DNA from: Laburnicola sp. R22_1
Taxonomy: Eukaryota > Ascomycota > Dothideomycetes > Pleosporales > Didymosphaeriaceae
Reading direction: 5' to 3'
DNA length: 64,000 bases
NCBI GenBank assembly: GCA_014281115.1
Contig: JACONQ010000005.1
Span: 372,001 to 436,000, forward strand
Numbering within the stretch: the stretch's first letter is position 1; the number at the start of each line of letters is the position of its first letter. Of the stretch, positions 43,585-54,878 are shown piece by piece. The notes under the pieces were generated by a model. That model worked only from the letters and a program-made list of their open reading frames with translations. It made no database searches and was not told where the DNA came from. Position numbers and translations under genes: made by a program.

Positions 43585-43998
43585 TATAAGAATAGTACAC
43601 AGCCTTATAGGGCTAACCTATTAAGAATAACTAGAATAGTTAAAAGAGCTAGTTAAATTAATACTATTTTAAAATAGTAGAAAAAAATATAAAGGGCCTT
43701 TTTATATAAAAGTTAGTATAGAGTATAAGCTTATACTAACTACTATACTAATACTCTTTTTTTGTAATTACTTTTTGCACGCTTTTTTTAATTACTAAGT
43801 AGGGGACTCTACTTTTTTATTATATTATTTAAGATAAAAGCCTTTGTTATGCTACCTCTAGGTAGTTAATTTAACGCCACATACTAATACTAATTAAAAA
43901 AGGCACTTTTAAAAAGGTAAAAGATATAAATAGAAAAATATAAAGTATAAAAAAATAATAGAGTGTGCTTAGTAAAGAGACTAATATAGACTATTATA
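43585..43998 (-). repeat. Solo LTR, reverse, split by a SINE-like insertion
   Basis: Reverse complement of the 287-bp LTR family, from TATAAG (43585) to ATTATA (43998). The LTR sequence stops at 43755 and resumes after 43880 with an 11-bp duplication (ATACTAATACT) on both sides. Without the insertion it is about 278 bp. Confidence 0.8.
43756..43880 (-). mobile_element. SINE-like element, 125 bp, complete copy
   Basis: Inserted in a solo LTR with an 11-bp target duplication (43745-43755 and 43881-43891). Read on the minus strand it begins GTGGCGTTAAATTAACTACC, has a central GTAGAGTCCCCTACTTAGTA and ends with A-rich sequence (ACAAAAAAAG). It has no coding capacity. The size, A-rich 3' end and long target duplication fit a SINE mobilised by a LINE. 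No clear Pol III A or B box was seen, so a MITE is not excluded. Confidence 0.65.
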
Positions 43999-44035
43999 TA
44001 ATTTCCCATTTAAGGTCTAAAAAGAAAAAGAAAAG

Positions 44036-44322
44036 TGTAATAGTCCTATGCTGGCCTCTCTACTAAGCACACTCTATTACCTTTCTTTTACACTCTATTT
44101 CCCCTATCTGCGCCTTTTACCTTTCTAAAGGCGCCTTTTCTAGTTAGTATTAGTGTGTGGCTAGCGTGGGCCTATGCCCTATGTCGTCCTTTATATAAGA
44201 AAGGACCTCCTACGTCTCTTTCTTATTTACTATCTTAGAATAGTCTTAATTTAACTAGCTCTTTTAACTATTCTAGCTATCCTAGAGAGGTTTGCTCTAT
44301 AAGGCCGTGTATCGCCCTTATA
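44036..44322 (+). repeat. Solo LTR (287 bp) with perfect target duplication
   Basis: Starts TGTAATAGTCC, ends CGCCCTTATA, and is flanked by AAAAG on both sides (44031-44035, 44323-44327). It is a clean solo LTR of the 3400-8292 family, left by LTR-LTR recombination. Confidence 0.9.
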
Positions 44323-44592
44323 AAAAGTATATAAAAATAGCGTATTTTAGTAGATTTTTAATATAACTAGTATTATTTTAGAGCTAAAAATAGTTATAAT
44401 AGAAATAATAAGCCTATATAGTTCTAATAGTAGTCTTAGTTTTTAATTTAGTTACTATTTAGTAGAGATATTAAAGTAAGTAGTTAGGAGTAAATTAGTA
44501 CTATATTAGAAACTATATTATAGTATTTAGTATTTTACTAATAAAGTATATTCTTAGGTCTAATACTATATAATATTATAGTTAGCTAAATT

Positions 44593-44662
44593 TTTTTAGT
44601 TATATTATTTAAGATAAAAGCCTTTCTCGTCCTACTCCTAGGTAGATAAATTAACGCCATAT
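44593..44662 (-). repeat. SINE-like short repeat, partial
   Basis: Carries AAGATAAAAGCCTTT, CCTACTCCTAGGTAG and TTAACGCCA, matching the 5' half of the family. Confidence 0.55.
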
Positions 44663-44799
44663 AGTTAGCTAAAAAATTTCTAATTAGTTTATTACACACG
44701 AGTATAATTATATTATATAATTTTTTTAGTACTATAAACAAGTATTAAAAAATATATTAACTTAACTATATAGTTTTTATTTAGAGTAAAGTAGTTTCT

Positions 44800-44960
44800 A
44801 AAGCTATAAGAGCTACTAGCGCTTAGCGAGCTTGGATTAACACGCTAATTACTTTTTGTTAAACACCTTAAAATGCTTTTCTATATTAATAATAGCAGGA
44901 GAGATAACTAATATTATTATAATATTTTTATTAGAAACTCCTTAGTCGCAGAAAAAAACC
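44800..44960 (+). repeat. Dispersed repeat R, long copy
   Basis: Includes the upstream part (CGCTTAGCGAGCTTGGATTA, ACACGCTAATTACTTTTTG) shared with the 3767-3935 copy and the core ending GAAACTCCTTAGTCGCAGAA. Confidence 0.65.
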
Positions 44961-45654
44961 ATAAGAGCTACTAGTAATAGTAAAAATATTAAAGAGTAAA
45001 AGTACGAAAAGTTATAAGTGCCTTATATATATATATAATAGCTAGAAAGTTACTAAATTAGTAATAAGCTAAATAACTAAAAAGCTACTAAATTAGTAGT
45101 AAATTAAGTAGATAGAAAAAGAATAGCTAAGAATAAGAGCGCTAAAAGTAATAGGTGTTTATATATAGTAGGCTAGCTAAAAGCTACTTAACTAGTAGTA
45201 AACTAAGCTACTTATTTTAGTAGCTTAAAGTACTCTTAAAAGTAAAATAAGTTAGATAACTAGTGTGATCAATTGTTATAGGAAAGTAGCACTAATTATT
45301 ACTTAGAAGTCTAGTATATTATATTCTATATATAGATTAAGTTATTAGGTTTTAGAAAAAAACTACTTATTAAATTTTTAAAAGCTAATTAGGCACTAGC
45401 TTACTATATAACCTATATAATAGAGTTTATTTTACTATATACTTTTTTTTCTATAAAAACTTAGCTCTATTAAGCTTTATACTAAATACTTTTTTAAAAA
45501 CTTCTAAATATTTTATAAAGCCTTCTACTACCTAGTAAAGATTAGGCCTACCGTTAATTATAGTCTCTACTAATTACCTAGCTTTATATAACCTTTTTTA
45601 TAAATTTTTTTATAATTTTTTTATAATTTTTTTATAATTTTTTTATAATTTTTT

Positions 45655-45755
45655 TTTAATTTTATAATTACTAATTAGGGGCTCTGCTTTTTTATTATAT
45701 TATTTAAAATAAAGGCCTTTATTATTCTACCCCTAGATAGTAAATTAATAATATA
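45655..45755 (-). repeat. SINE-like short repeat
   Basis: Carries ACTAATTAGGGGCTCTGC, AAAATAAAGGCCTTT and CTACCCCTAGATAG; nearly full length but without a readable end. Confidence 0.55.
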
Positions 45756-46974
45756 TATAATCTTAAATCATAGTCTATAAATACCTACCTACTTTTATTA
45801 CTAATCTATCTATTCTAGTTACTTTTTATACTTTCATAATTTTTTATAGTTTAGCTTTTTATTCTTTTAAACTCTAAACTATTCTTAACCCTTTACTTAG
45901 CCTATCTTACTATACCTTCTTATTTTTAAATTAACTATACTCTAGGCGCCTATATATCTAGCTATCTTAATTTTAGCAATAATAGTAGTAGTAAACTTTT
46001 TTATTAAGATAATGATAGTATAGGCTTTAGTAAATTTAACCTTCTACTAGGGCTTAAAAAGCTTTCTATTAGTATATTTATTGCCTTTTTATCCCTATAT
46101 AAGTTTATTACACGCTAATAGTTTCTTAGGCTAACTTCTAGAAAGTAATTTTACTTTTAGATATCTATATTAGCTTTAGTATAATAGCTTAGATATTTGC
46201 AGCCCTTACATAGAGTATTAGTAATATAGTAGGGTGCAATAAGAAAAAGTTACTTAAAAAGTTACCTTTTCTAAAGTCTTATAGCTTCCTTATTAGATTA
46301 GCTAAAAATATAAAAAATCTATTATTGTAAAGAGAAGGTTTAGGGGATTATACCTAGGCCATTAGTAAGCGCTTAGTCAGTCTAGGGTAAAAGTAATTCA
46401 GGGGTAAAATAGAGTTAAAAAAATCTAACTTTAGAAGAGTATAACCTTTTATCTAAGATACAGAATTAGCTAGTACTTATATATAGTATAATATATCCTT
46501 TTTCCAATCTCTCTATAAATCTTTAGTATAGAGTTACTACTATTATTTTTAATTATCCTAGATTTAAGGAATTTTAGTAATCTATTAAGAAACTAGTAAT
46601 TAAGTAATATTTAATATAATAAATAGTATATTTTAGCTTATTTATAGGCACTAGATTATATACATATAGATCTTATATAAATATTATTATTCTATTTAAC
46701 TATTTAATATAGGTGCACTAAAATTAATATTAAAAGTCTATCGTTTTAGGATTACTAATACTTATTACTAATATAATATTATAAGATAACTCTAAGAATA
46801 TTATTATAGAGTATATATATATATTTTAAACTATATTTATATATATAGTATAGCTTATATAATTAAGTAAATAAATTTTACTTTTTATTAATTAGGCTAA
46901 AGCGTCTATTAATTTATAGATTATAGACTAATATTACTATTACTATTAGTATAGGTTACGAGTACTCTATATAT

Positions 46975-47095
46975 TATAATAATATAATAATATTATAATA
47001 ATATAATAATATTATAATAATATAATAATATAATAATATTATAATAATATAATAATATAATAATATTATAATAATATAATAATATTATAATAATA
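46975..47095. repeat. AT simple-sequence array
   Basis: Repeated TAATAATATAATAATATTA-like units containing only A and T. Confidence 0.85.
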
Positions 47096-47363
47096 TAGTA
47101 TTTATAAAACTATATATAAAAAGACCTTAAGAAAAAGACTAAGTCTACTAGTATAAAAAGGTCTATATTTTTAAACTTAAATATACTCTTTATTATAAGG
47201 CCTATTAGAATAAGAGAAATTTCGTTTTAACTAGAATAATAAAGCTAATAAAGTTATAGTTCTAGTTTATACTTATTTAGCTATTAGTGAATATAATTTA
47301 GAAGTAAAATAGAAATAAGAAAACTCTATAACTTTAGAGTAATATAACATATTCTATTAGTAG

Positions 47364-47499
47364 TCCGAATAGATTAGTAGCCCGAATAGATTAGTAGCCC
47401 GAATAGATTAGTAGCCCGAATAGATTAGTAGCCCGAATAGATTAGTAGCCCGAATAGATTAGTAGCCCGAATAGATTAGTAGCCCGAATAGTTTTTCTT
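47364..47499. repeat. 17-bp tandem repeat inside the TIR, 7 units plus a partial
   Basis: Unit CCCGAATAGATTAGTAG (first unit TCCGAATAG...). Full units start at 47364, 47381, 47398, 47415, 47432, 47449 and 47466, and a partial at 47483. The other ends of this family have one or two units. Confidence 0.95.
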
Positions 47500-47913
47500 G
47501 GCAACTTCGAGGTCCCTTATAACTCATTATAGAACACTACTAACATTACTTTATAGTGACTTATAATAACCTACTATAACTTACAATATACTAAGTTACT
47601 ATTTAATCTACTTTTTACGTCGTGTAGCCTCTTTACGCGGCTGCTATAGCCGCGCAAAGCTAAGAAGTCTTTCTTAGCAATATAAACTTATAATAAGACT
47701 CCCTATAATATATAATATATTATCTACCATACTATACGTAGGCAATATATAGTATACTTATTATAATTCGTAGTGAAGTATACTATATCTTAAGTAGTAC
47801 TTTATCTAATTTTTAGTCACTAAGTGCGTACTATTATAAGATAAAGTTAACCCGTTATTTTTAGCCTTATAGTAACCTATAATAAAATCACTCTAATTTA
47901 CTATTAACACTAT

Positions 47914-48103
47914 TATAAGGGCGCCACTAGGACGTCCAATAGTTAATAAGGCAGAATAGGATAATATTAGGAGGTAAGTGGTAATGAGACGAATCGCTAC
48001 CCGCTCTTATTTAAAGTGAGGGGGTTTTTTATCTAAACTCCCGCTAGGCCCAAAGGAGACATAAGTCCCTATTTGGCCACCTAAGCGATAAGGAGGCCTT
48101 ATA
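47914..48103 (-). repeat. Gypsy 3' LTR (190 bp)
   Basis: Direct copy of 54685-54873 with point transitions and one extra T. The reading sense is minus. The adjoining plus-strand TATCCCCCTTCT (48105-48116) is the polypurine tract AGAAGGGGGATA on the element's sense strand, which confirms this is the 3' LTR. Confidence 0.9.
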
Positions 48104-48383
48104 GTATCCCCCTTCTAGGATTAACCTAACCTGGGTTACCCTAGGAGATTAAAACGTGCGATATCCTATTATATTCGCTTAAAAAATAAACAATCGCTAG
48201 TCTTATAACTGCATGGCAATAATTATTATTATGTTAGACGCTATTACACCATTAAGGTGCTCTAGGGCACCTAACTAATTTGGGAGCTAAAGGTGCTATT
48301 AAGCGAGGCTTGGCGCAGTTGTTTTGGTTTTCGCCTGCCCTTGCACTACTCTTGCTTCTCGCGCCTCCACTTGTTAATTTAGT

Positions 48384-49460
48384 ATGTACTATTCTACTCT
48401 TGTTGTTCTAATGCGTCCTAATATCCCTTTCTATAGTAAGATGGCCCTTAAGAAGACGCTCGCTGTATAGCGGGCAGAGTTGGCTTGCGACTAACCCGCT
48501 AGTGCTAATTCGTGCGTTTATTGCGTTAAACTTATCTATAAGGGGGATCTACTTTATATATACCACTTTCTAGATACTAAACTTGTCCTATTAATCTAAA
48601 TTAATAGTGTTTAGCTATCTAGGTGTAGTGATTGCTTAATTTAAAATAAACACTACCTTATAGTAATATATGCCTATATTAGGCGCTATTATGCCGCTAA
48701 CTAAGATAATATTGTGCCCTATTAACTTTAACACTAAGCTTAATAGTCTTGTGGCTGCTTAGGCTCTTCTTTATAGTAGTGATTTTAATAAGAATAAGAA
48801 ACGCGTCCGCGAGACTGCTAAGAGGCTCGTAAACTATATTAAGTGGGTGTAGTTGTCCTTATGGCGCTTTCTGTTAACTAATTACTTCTTAGCTTATTTA
48901 AGCCCTACGCATAGAATCTCTGTGTCTATAATAGCAGCGATGTCTATTAATTAACCTATTGCTTTACTAAGAAGCGCGCTTATACTAATATAGAGCGCGA
49001 GACTAAGTAATATTACTATATGAAGGCCATTAACTACGCAACCTATAAGAGTGGGACTCTAAAGCGAGACAAGGTCTATAATTTCGCCTTTTGTCCTATT
49101 ATATTGTATACTAACATAGTTATAGAATAAATACAGACTAACGCGTTATTAGAAGTTTTAGAGTAATAGTAAGAGTCCTACTTACGGCCATAGTTACAGA
49201 TAGTGCCTTTTTAGCTTCTTAGTAGTACTTTTGGCCCCTTTAGAGGCCTTAGGCCAATGTGTGTGTGTAAGAAGGACCTCTAGGACTATTATGCCTTAGT
49301 GTTCCTGGGAGTGACAGCTTCCTATAATAAAGGAGTCCGTTAGAACTTAAATAGCGCCTTCTGGCGGGTGGCGACGCCCTAAAATATCTTAAACCTAGAA
49401 TCTTAGAATATTCTCTTCTTTTGGCTCTAAGTAAAGTGTAATATGCTCTTATGGTTCTTT
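48384..49460 (+). pseudogene. Antisense reading frame in the Gypsy element, cysteine-pair motif
   Basis: On the strand opposite to gag-pol, after integrase and before the 3' LTR, the plus strand reads MALKKTLAV, RAELACD, NSCVYCVKLIYKGDLLYIYHF and SRCSDCLI, with TAG/TAA where CAG/CAA would fit. Past a frameshift near 48720 it continues as NSLVAAQALLYSSDFNKNKK and AKRLVNYIKW. CX2C pairs lie near 48507-48530 and 48627-48641. The codons look coding rather than random, and stops are the RIP kind. I do not recognise the product. It may be an accessory antisense gene of the element or a captured host fragment. Confidence 0.5.
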
Positions 49461-49699
49461 ATAATCCTTTTTAACTAACCCCTAGAAATACTATAATCTT
49501 TCTAAGTTTATATTACCTTTGCAATATTTTACACTATTAAATACCTTAATAATTGTAGTAAAAAACCCTCTATAGAAAAAAATAGGTAAAGGTAGTAAGT
49601 GTACTTTTTATAGTAATTTTCTAACTATATAGTTAATCTAAGTCTAATCTCTTATCCATAGAAAAAAGAATTAAAATTTCCTATTAAAATTTTCTAAGA

Positions 49700-52600
49700 A
49701 GGTTCTTTTATCCCCCTTCTGTAGTAGTTCGATCCAAACGAGAGCCTCTTTGCTAGCGTCCTAGAATATCCTTCTTTTTTTAGAATTTTTTAATAGTGTT
49801 GGCACTTAGATTAGTGCCTGGCTTCTATAAGTTTTCTTCTTCTAAGTAACCTTCCTATTTAATAAGGTATTCCTAGGTTCTAACTAATAACTGTCTGCTC
49901 TCTAGCACCTTCTCTACGTAATATACATTATCACGAAACGTGTGTAGGGTGTCTATAATAGGATCTACTTAAGACTTAATGGCTTTCCTTTATTTATATG
50001 GCTCTAACAACAATATATAGAAGACTGGGTATGCGTTTAATTCTAGGAAGTTAACTCTATAGGCTTCTTTCCCTATAGGGTACTCGACTATGCCTAGTCT
50101 AATAAACTTCCAATTAAGTTTACGCTTAGGTCGTGCGAAGTTTAGATATCTAGTAGATATAAACACTTAATCTCCTAGTTTAAGACTAAGATACTTCCTC
50201 TTCTTATTAGTATACTTCTTCTAGTACTTATTTACTATTACGATCTTTATTTTGTATTAAGCCTATAGTGCAATAACTCTTATTATAATTAACGTGCCTA
50301 GTGATGATTCTCTATTACTAAGCGGCATTCTGGGCTATTCTGGCGCACAAGAATCCGCTCTATAGTATGCGTAAAAAGGAGTTGCTCTAGTTTCTATGTT
50401 TACGCTATTATTATACGCAAATTCCGTAATTAGTAACTACCTTGCCTAGTTATCCTATTCTAGGTAGTAAAAACACTAAAGATACTGCTTAAGTATCTAA
50501 TTCTGCCTTTTAGTTTGCCTATCTATTTGTGGGTAATAGGCTAATAATAACACTCTTATAGTGTTAAGGTAATAACAAAAAGAGTCCTAATAGCAAGAAT
50601 TTATTATTAGACTTCTATCTAATAAAATCGTCTTAGGAGTGCCGTGTAATCTAATAATATCCCAAATTTAGGCTTCTGCTAAGTCCTTTGCGTTCTAATC
50701 TATTCTGGTAGGTATATAATGAGTTATCTTTGTTAGATAGTCTACTATTACTAGAATAGCATTATAGACTTGGCTAAGTGTTTGGCTAGGGGGTAAGTTT
50801 ATAATAAAATCCAAGGTAACGTTCTCCTAAGGACCATTTGGCACGGGTAAGGGATTTAAAAAAGTATACGGTTGGTATTAAGGTGCGATAGATATTCTAT
50901 ACTTTAAATAGTTATAACAGTAGTCCTTAACTTCGCGTCGTATTCCTTTCTATTAGAAATGTCTTCTTAACTTCTCTAACGTCTTCTTTGCCCTAAAATG
51001 CCCATCTATAGGACTATTATAGCACATCTAGAGGGCCTTCGCCTTCTCCGCACTTGTTATAAGCACTTTAATTCTGTTTTGCTCTATTACGCCTTCTTCT
51101 AATAACTCTTCGCCTAACTATTAGGGCTAAGGTTCTTCTAGAGCCTTAACTTTATTCTTAGTCTCTAAGTTAGATTTAGAGCTACTATCTGTTAATAATA
51201 TTAGCTCTTTTATAATTACTCTCCTAGGTTCGCGCCTCCTTGGCCGCCTTTGTCCCTAGGGTGCCGCTTGCTAGGATCTTGTAATCGTACTAATTAATCG
51301 GGTAGTTAGTTTATTAAAAGTATCCCTACTTAATAATATTTCTAAGGGCTCTATATAAGCTCTGTTTCCTTTCTCTACTAGGTGTTACGCCTCGCTTATA
51401 TAGTCAGAGCGTCTTAATAGTCTATCTGCTAGGTTTTTCTTTCCTGGCTAGTAGATAATAATAAAATTATACTCTGCTAGCCTGTTATAGATTCTAACCT
51501 ACCAATAGTTTAATTTTTTTATATTTATAAACTATTGTAAGTTATTATAATCTATAAGGATAATAAATAGAATACTTAATAGGTAGTGTCGCTAATATTA
51601 AACGCTTCTATTAATAGCTAGCAATTCCTTATTATGTGTATTATATTAAAGTTGTGTACTGCCTAGCTTCTATAAAAAGAAACTAATAGGTTGCTATTGT
51701 GGGGTTCTATTGGATTTAGGCACATTTTAGCTTAATATGCTAGATATTACGCTACCTAAGATATCTACCTTAAGTCTTATCTCTCTATTAGACTTAAAGT
51801 GCACTAATATGGACACTACTATAAATGTGGCCTTTAACTCTTTAAAAGCTGCTCTTGCCTACGCATCTAGGTATAAGAGTTGGCTTTTCTCCCTTCTTTA
51901 AGTATGCCCGCCCTAGGCAGTACTAGACTCCTTCTAAGTAAGTTTAGTGAGAGGTAGAGCCACTCTTAAAAACCCTTTAATAAACATCTAGTAATAATTT
52001 ATAAAACTAATAAACACCCTAATATTGCGTACTATCTTAGGGAGCGGCCACTTCGTAATTGTTTTTATACAGTCTTTGTGTACTCTAACTTCCTTTTAGC
52101 TAATAATATAGTCTAGGTACTCTGTCTCTTTCTAATAAAACTCGCACTTGCTAAGTTTAATATATAGTTTGGCTTTACATAGCCTTTAGAGAACTTCTTT
52201 TATGTGTTATTTATATTCCTCTTTTATATTAGAGAAGATAAGTATATTGTCCAAATAGACAATACACGTTATATTAATTAGTCCTACTAGGACTTTATTA
52301 ATGTGCTTCTGAAATTGTGCCGGAGCATTAGTCAAACCAAACAGTATTACTAAGTACTTAAAGTGTCCGTACTTCGTACAAAAAGCTGTCTTCTATTTAT
52401 CGCCTTCCTTAATTCTTATCCTATAATATGCCTCTTAGATATTAAGCTTAGTAAAAAACTTCGCTTTTGCCAATCTTTCTAAGGACTTAGCAATTAAGGG
52501 TAACACATAACAATTCTTAATAGTAATCTTGTTAAGACCGCGATAATCTACGCATAGCCTTAACGTACTATCCTTCTTCTTCGCGAATAGGATTAGTGCT

Positions 52601-53420
52601 CTAGCTAGTAATCTTAAATGTTGTATCCAGCCTCTTTGTAAGTAATCTGCAATATACTTACGCAAGACACTTAGCTTGCCCTTAGATAAGTTATAGAGGG
52701 GCTAATAGGGTAGTTATTCCCTAGAGAGAAGATTAATACTTAGGTTGGTCGCGGAGTATTCCGCAAGCACCTCTAATTAATTACTATTCGCTATATTAGC
52801 GAACTCTTAGTATACCTATAGTATTATAGCCTCTACTAAGATTATAGACGTTCTATTACCTATATAGCTAATATAACACGCGTATAATTTCGCAGTTAAG
52901 TCTAACATTATTAAACTAAACTATTCCGCGTCTTTAAGGGCCACTTTGGCATAGTTGGGCGCATTCTACCCTAACTTTCCTTAGAATAATAATTAACCTA
53001 TGCGAAAGTTAAGTTTTGGATTATATGTGGCAATCCATAGTAATCCTAAGTATATCTCGTACTTCCTTAGGTCTGCTACTATAAATAGGACCTAGTAGAT
53101 CTCTCTACAACCTCTAGTATCTACTAGGTGCACTTTAGTAACTACAGATCTATATATAGTAATATTTGCACTATTTGCCGCCTCTGCTATAAAGTCTAGC
53201 AAGGACGTTACTATTAGATCTCTCTTCTTTGTAAAGCGAGTAGAGATTACGTTAAGTTTAGCGCCACTATTAACTAGTGTCTTAACTAAGCCTAAATCCC
53301 CTACTATAGCCTGCACTATTATCGTAGTTAGCTTCTTTGGGTAAAGTACGTTATGAAGCTTTCTAAGCTGCTTGTTCTCCTTATACTTAACAATTGCGGC
53401 CAATAGGATAAAGTCTAGTT
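49700..53420 (-). pseudogene. Gypsy pol relic (protease, RT, RNase H, integrase)
   Basis: Minus strand, many RIP stops. The open piece 53092-53403 is the aspartic protease; its LVNSGA has Asn for the catalytic Asp. Reverse transcriptase covers about 52150-52720, with LCVDYRGLNKITIKN (52500-52560) and YLDNILIF (about 52234-52257), where the second Asp of the active-site pair is Asn. RNase H is near 51500-51950. Integrase is about 50250-50950, with NAILVIVDYLTKITHYIPTR and RLHGTPKTILLDRS readable. The region 49700-50250 is the integrase C terminus. Three changed catalytic positions and many stops mean no activity. Confidence 0.85.
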
Positions 53421-53429
53421 TTGCTAGCC

Positions 53430-54640
53430 CTTGCCTTTTCCCGCGGACTCTAATGCGTCCTTAGGACAAAAAGGTAGGTCTGAATTTCTCTCCTTCTTAT
53501 AATTAGGGGAGATGTGGCCTTTCTCGCCACAGTTTTAGCAAGTAACCTTTGGATTATCTTTATCCTTTTCCTTTCGTGTTAAGGTAGACTGTTTATAGTC
53601 CTTACGCTCCTTTCTATTGCGTTTGGCCGGCCTAGCCAACTTAGCGGGGGGCGTTATTAACTTAGATTTCTTTAATAAGTCCTTAGACTTGCCTTTGCTC
53701 TTAGTAGACCGCTCTTTCTCTTAGTAAAGGCGATTGGCAATCTCTTCTACCTCTATAAGGGTTTCTCTTTAAAAAGGTAGATAATGTAGAACTTTCTTAT
53801 ATAGCTTATTATTTATAGAAGCTATGAACTTAGCCACCCTATAATGCTTATTCTGCTCTTTAACCTTATCCCATAAAGGGAGAAGGTAGTTAAGTAGGTT
53901 GGTTAGAGTTTAATTTGCCCTCTGGCGATAGTTCTTTATCGCCTTAAATACTGTCTATTGGCGTTCTAATAGAGTACCCAGGGTATTAAGTATTTGTTCT
54001 GTTAATATCTACTAGGTAGGGGCCTATTTAGAGTCTATCTATTGTTAATAGTTACAATACAACTCGAACTGGCTTTAAAGATCTTTAGATAGATACTGCC
54101 TACTAAAGATAACCTTATAATCTTTTGTAATAAAGCGAGAAGGTGCTTGCGAGAAATAAAACTCGCAATTCCACTTCTATTAGTTATAATCGCGACGATT
54201 CTTGCATTTATAGACGTGTAGTAGGGGTAGTTATAGCAAGGTACTCTATTTAGCGACTACTAGAAACAATAAAGCCACGATGGCCACGCGTAGAGTACTA
54301 GTAAGCTTATTAAGAGCTGCTATATTGCCAGCTTTATAATATTATTATATATCTTTAATGTGTTATATTTTCTATTATTCTTATTGCTTGCGCACCTAAT
54401 CCCGTAGTTTTACAAGATAAGCTACCCTTCTATTAGCTTCTATCGCATTTAGCTCCTCCTAAAGGGCTCGCAAACCCTTAGGGCCATTATTAATTTCTTG
54501 TTAGGTAGCCTTCCTAAGTTCTTCCACTTATTCTTCTGCCTACCTAATAGCACTAGCTTGCTGCCAAGTGTTTCTAGATAGGCCGCCTGGCTCCTGGCTC
54601 GCAGAAGCAAGGCGTCCACTAGGTTTACGTGTTGCTATTA
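53430..54640 (-). pseudogene. Gypsy gag relic with zinc knuckle
   Basis: The minus-strand frame upstream of protease contains a CCHC knuckle at about 53505-53545. It reads C-x2-C-GEKGH-x4 with Tyr in the last position (TGT to TAT) and one internal stop. The N-terminal part is a degraded capsid-like region with no exact start. Confidence 0.7.
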
Positions 54641-54684
54641 TGGCGGCAAGAATCCTACTACTGCCTATAAGGGAGCGATTCGAA

Positions 54685-54873
54685 TATAAGGGCGCCACTA
54701 GGATGCCTAATAGTTAATAAGGCAGAATAGGATAATATTAGGAGATAAGTAGTAATAAGACAAATCGCTACCCGCTCTTATTTAAAGTAAGGAGGTTTTT
54801 ATCTAAACTCCTACTAGGCCCAAAGGAGACATAAGTCTCCATTCGGCCACCTAAGCAATAAGAAGGCCTTACA
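54685..54873 (-). repeat. Gypsy 5' LTR (189 bp)
   Basis: Direct repeat of 47914-48103. Ends TATAAGG and CCTTACA on the plus strand, followed by ACTAT. Confidence 0.9.
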
Positions 54874-54878
54874 ACTAT

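Larger units (their letters stand above)
44323..47346. other. AT-rich RIP-degraded repeats, no gene
   Basis: Contains SINE-like pieces (44593-44662, 45655-45755), repeat R (44800-44960), a TTTTTTATAA-type run (45595-45660), a segment at 46225-46340 with an inverted partner at 58385-58520, and an AT simple array (46975-47095). No protein domain could be read. Confidence 0.6.
47914..54873 (-). mobile_element. Ty3/Gypsy LTR retrotransposon, full length, RIP-inactivated
   Basis: A 6960-bp element with 190- and 189-bp LTRs and the 5-bp target duplication ACTAT (47909-47913, 54874-54878). The LTR ends form the inverted pair TGTAAGG/CCTTACA (the first G and last C changed by RIP in some copies). 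The minus strand carries gag, protease, reverse transcriptase, RNase H and integrase in Gypsy order. An antisense reading frame lies between integrase and the 3' LTR. The primer-binding site next to the 5' LTR starts TTCGAATCGC rather than TGG. It is inserted near the 3' end of the copy C transposase. Confidence 0.92.
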
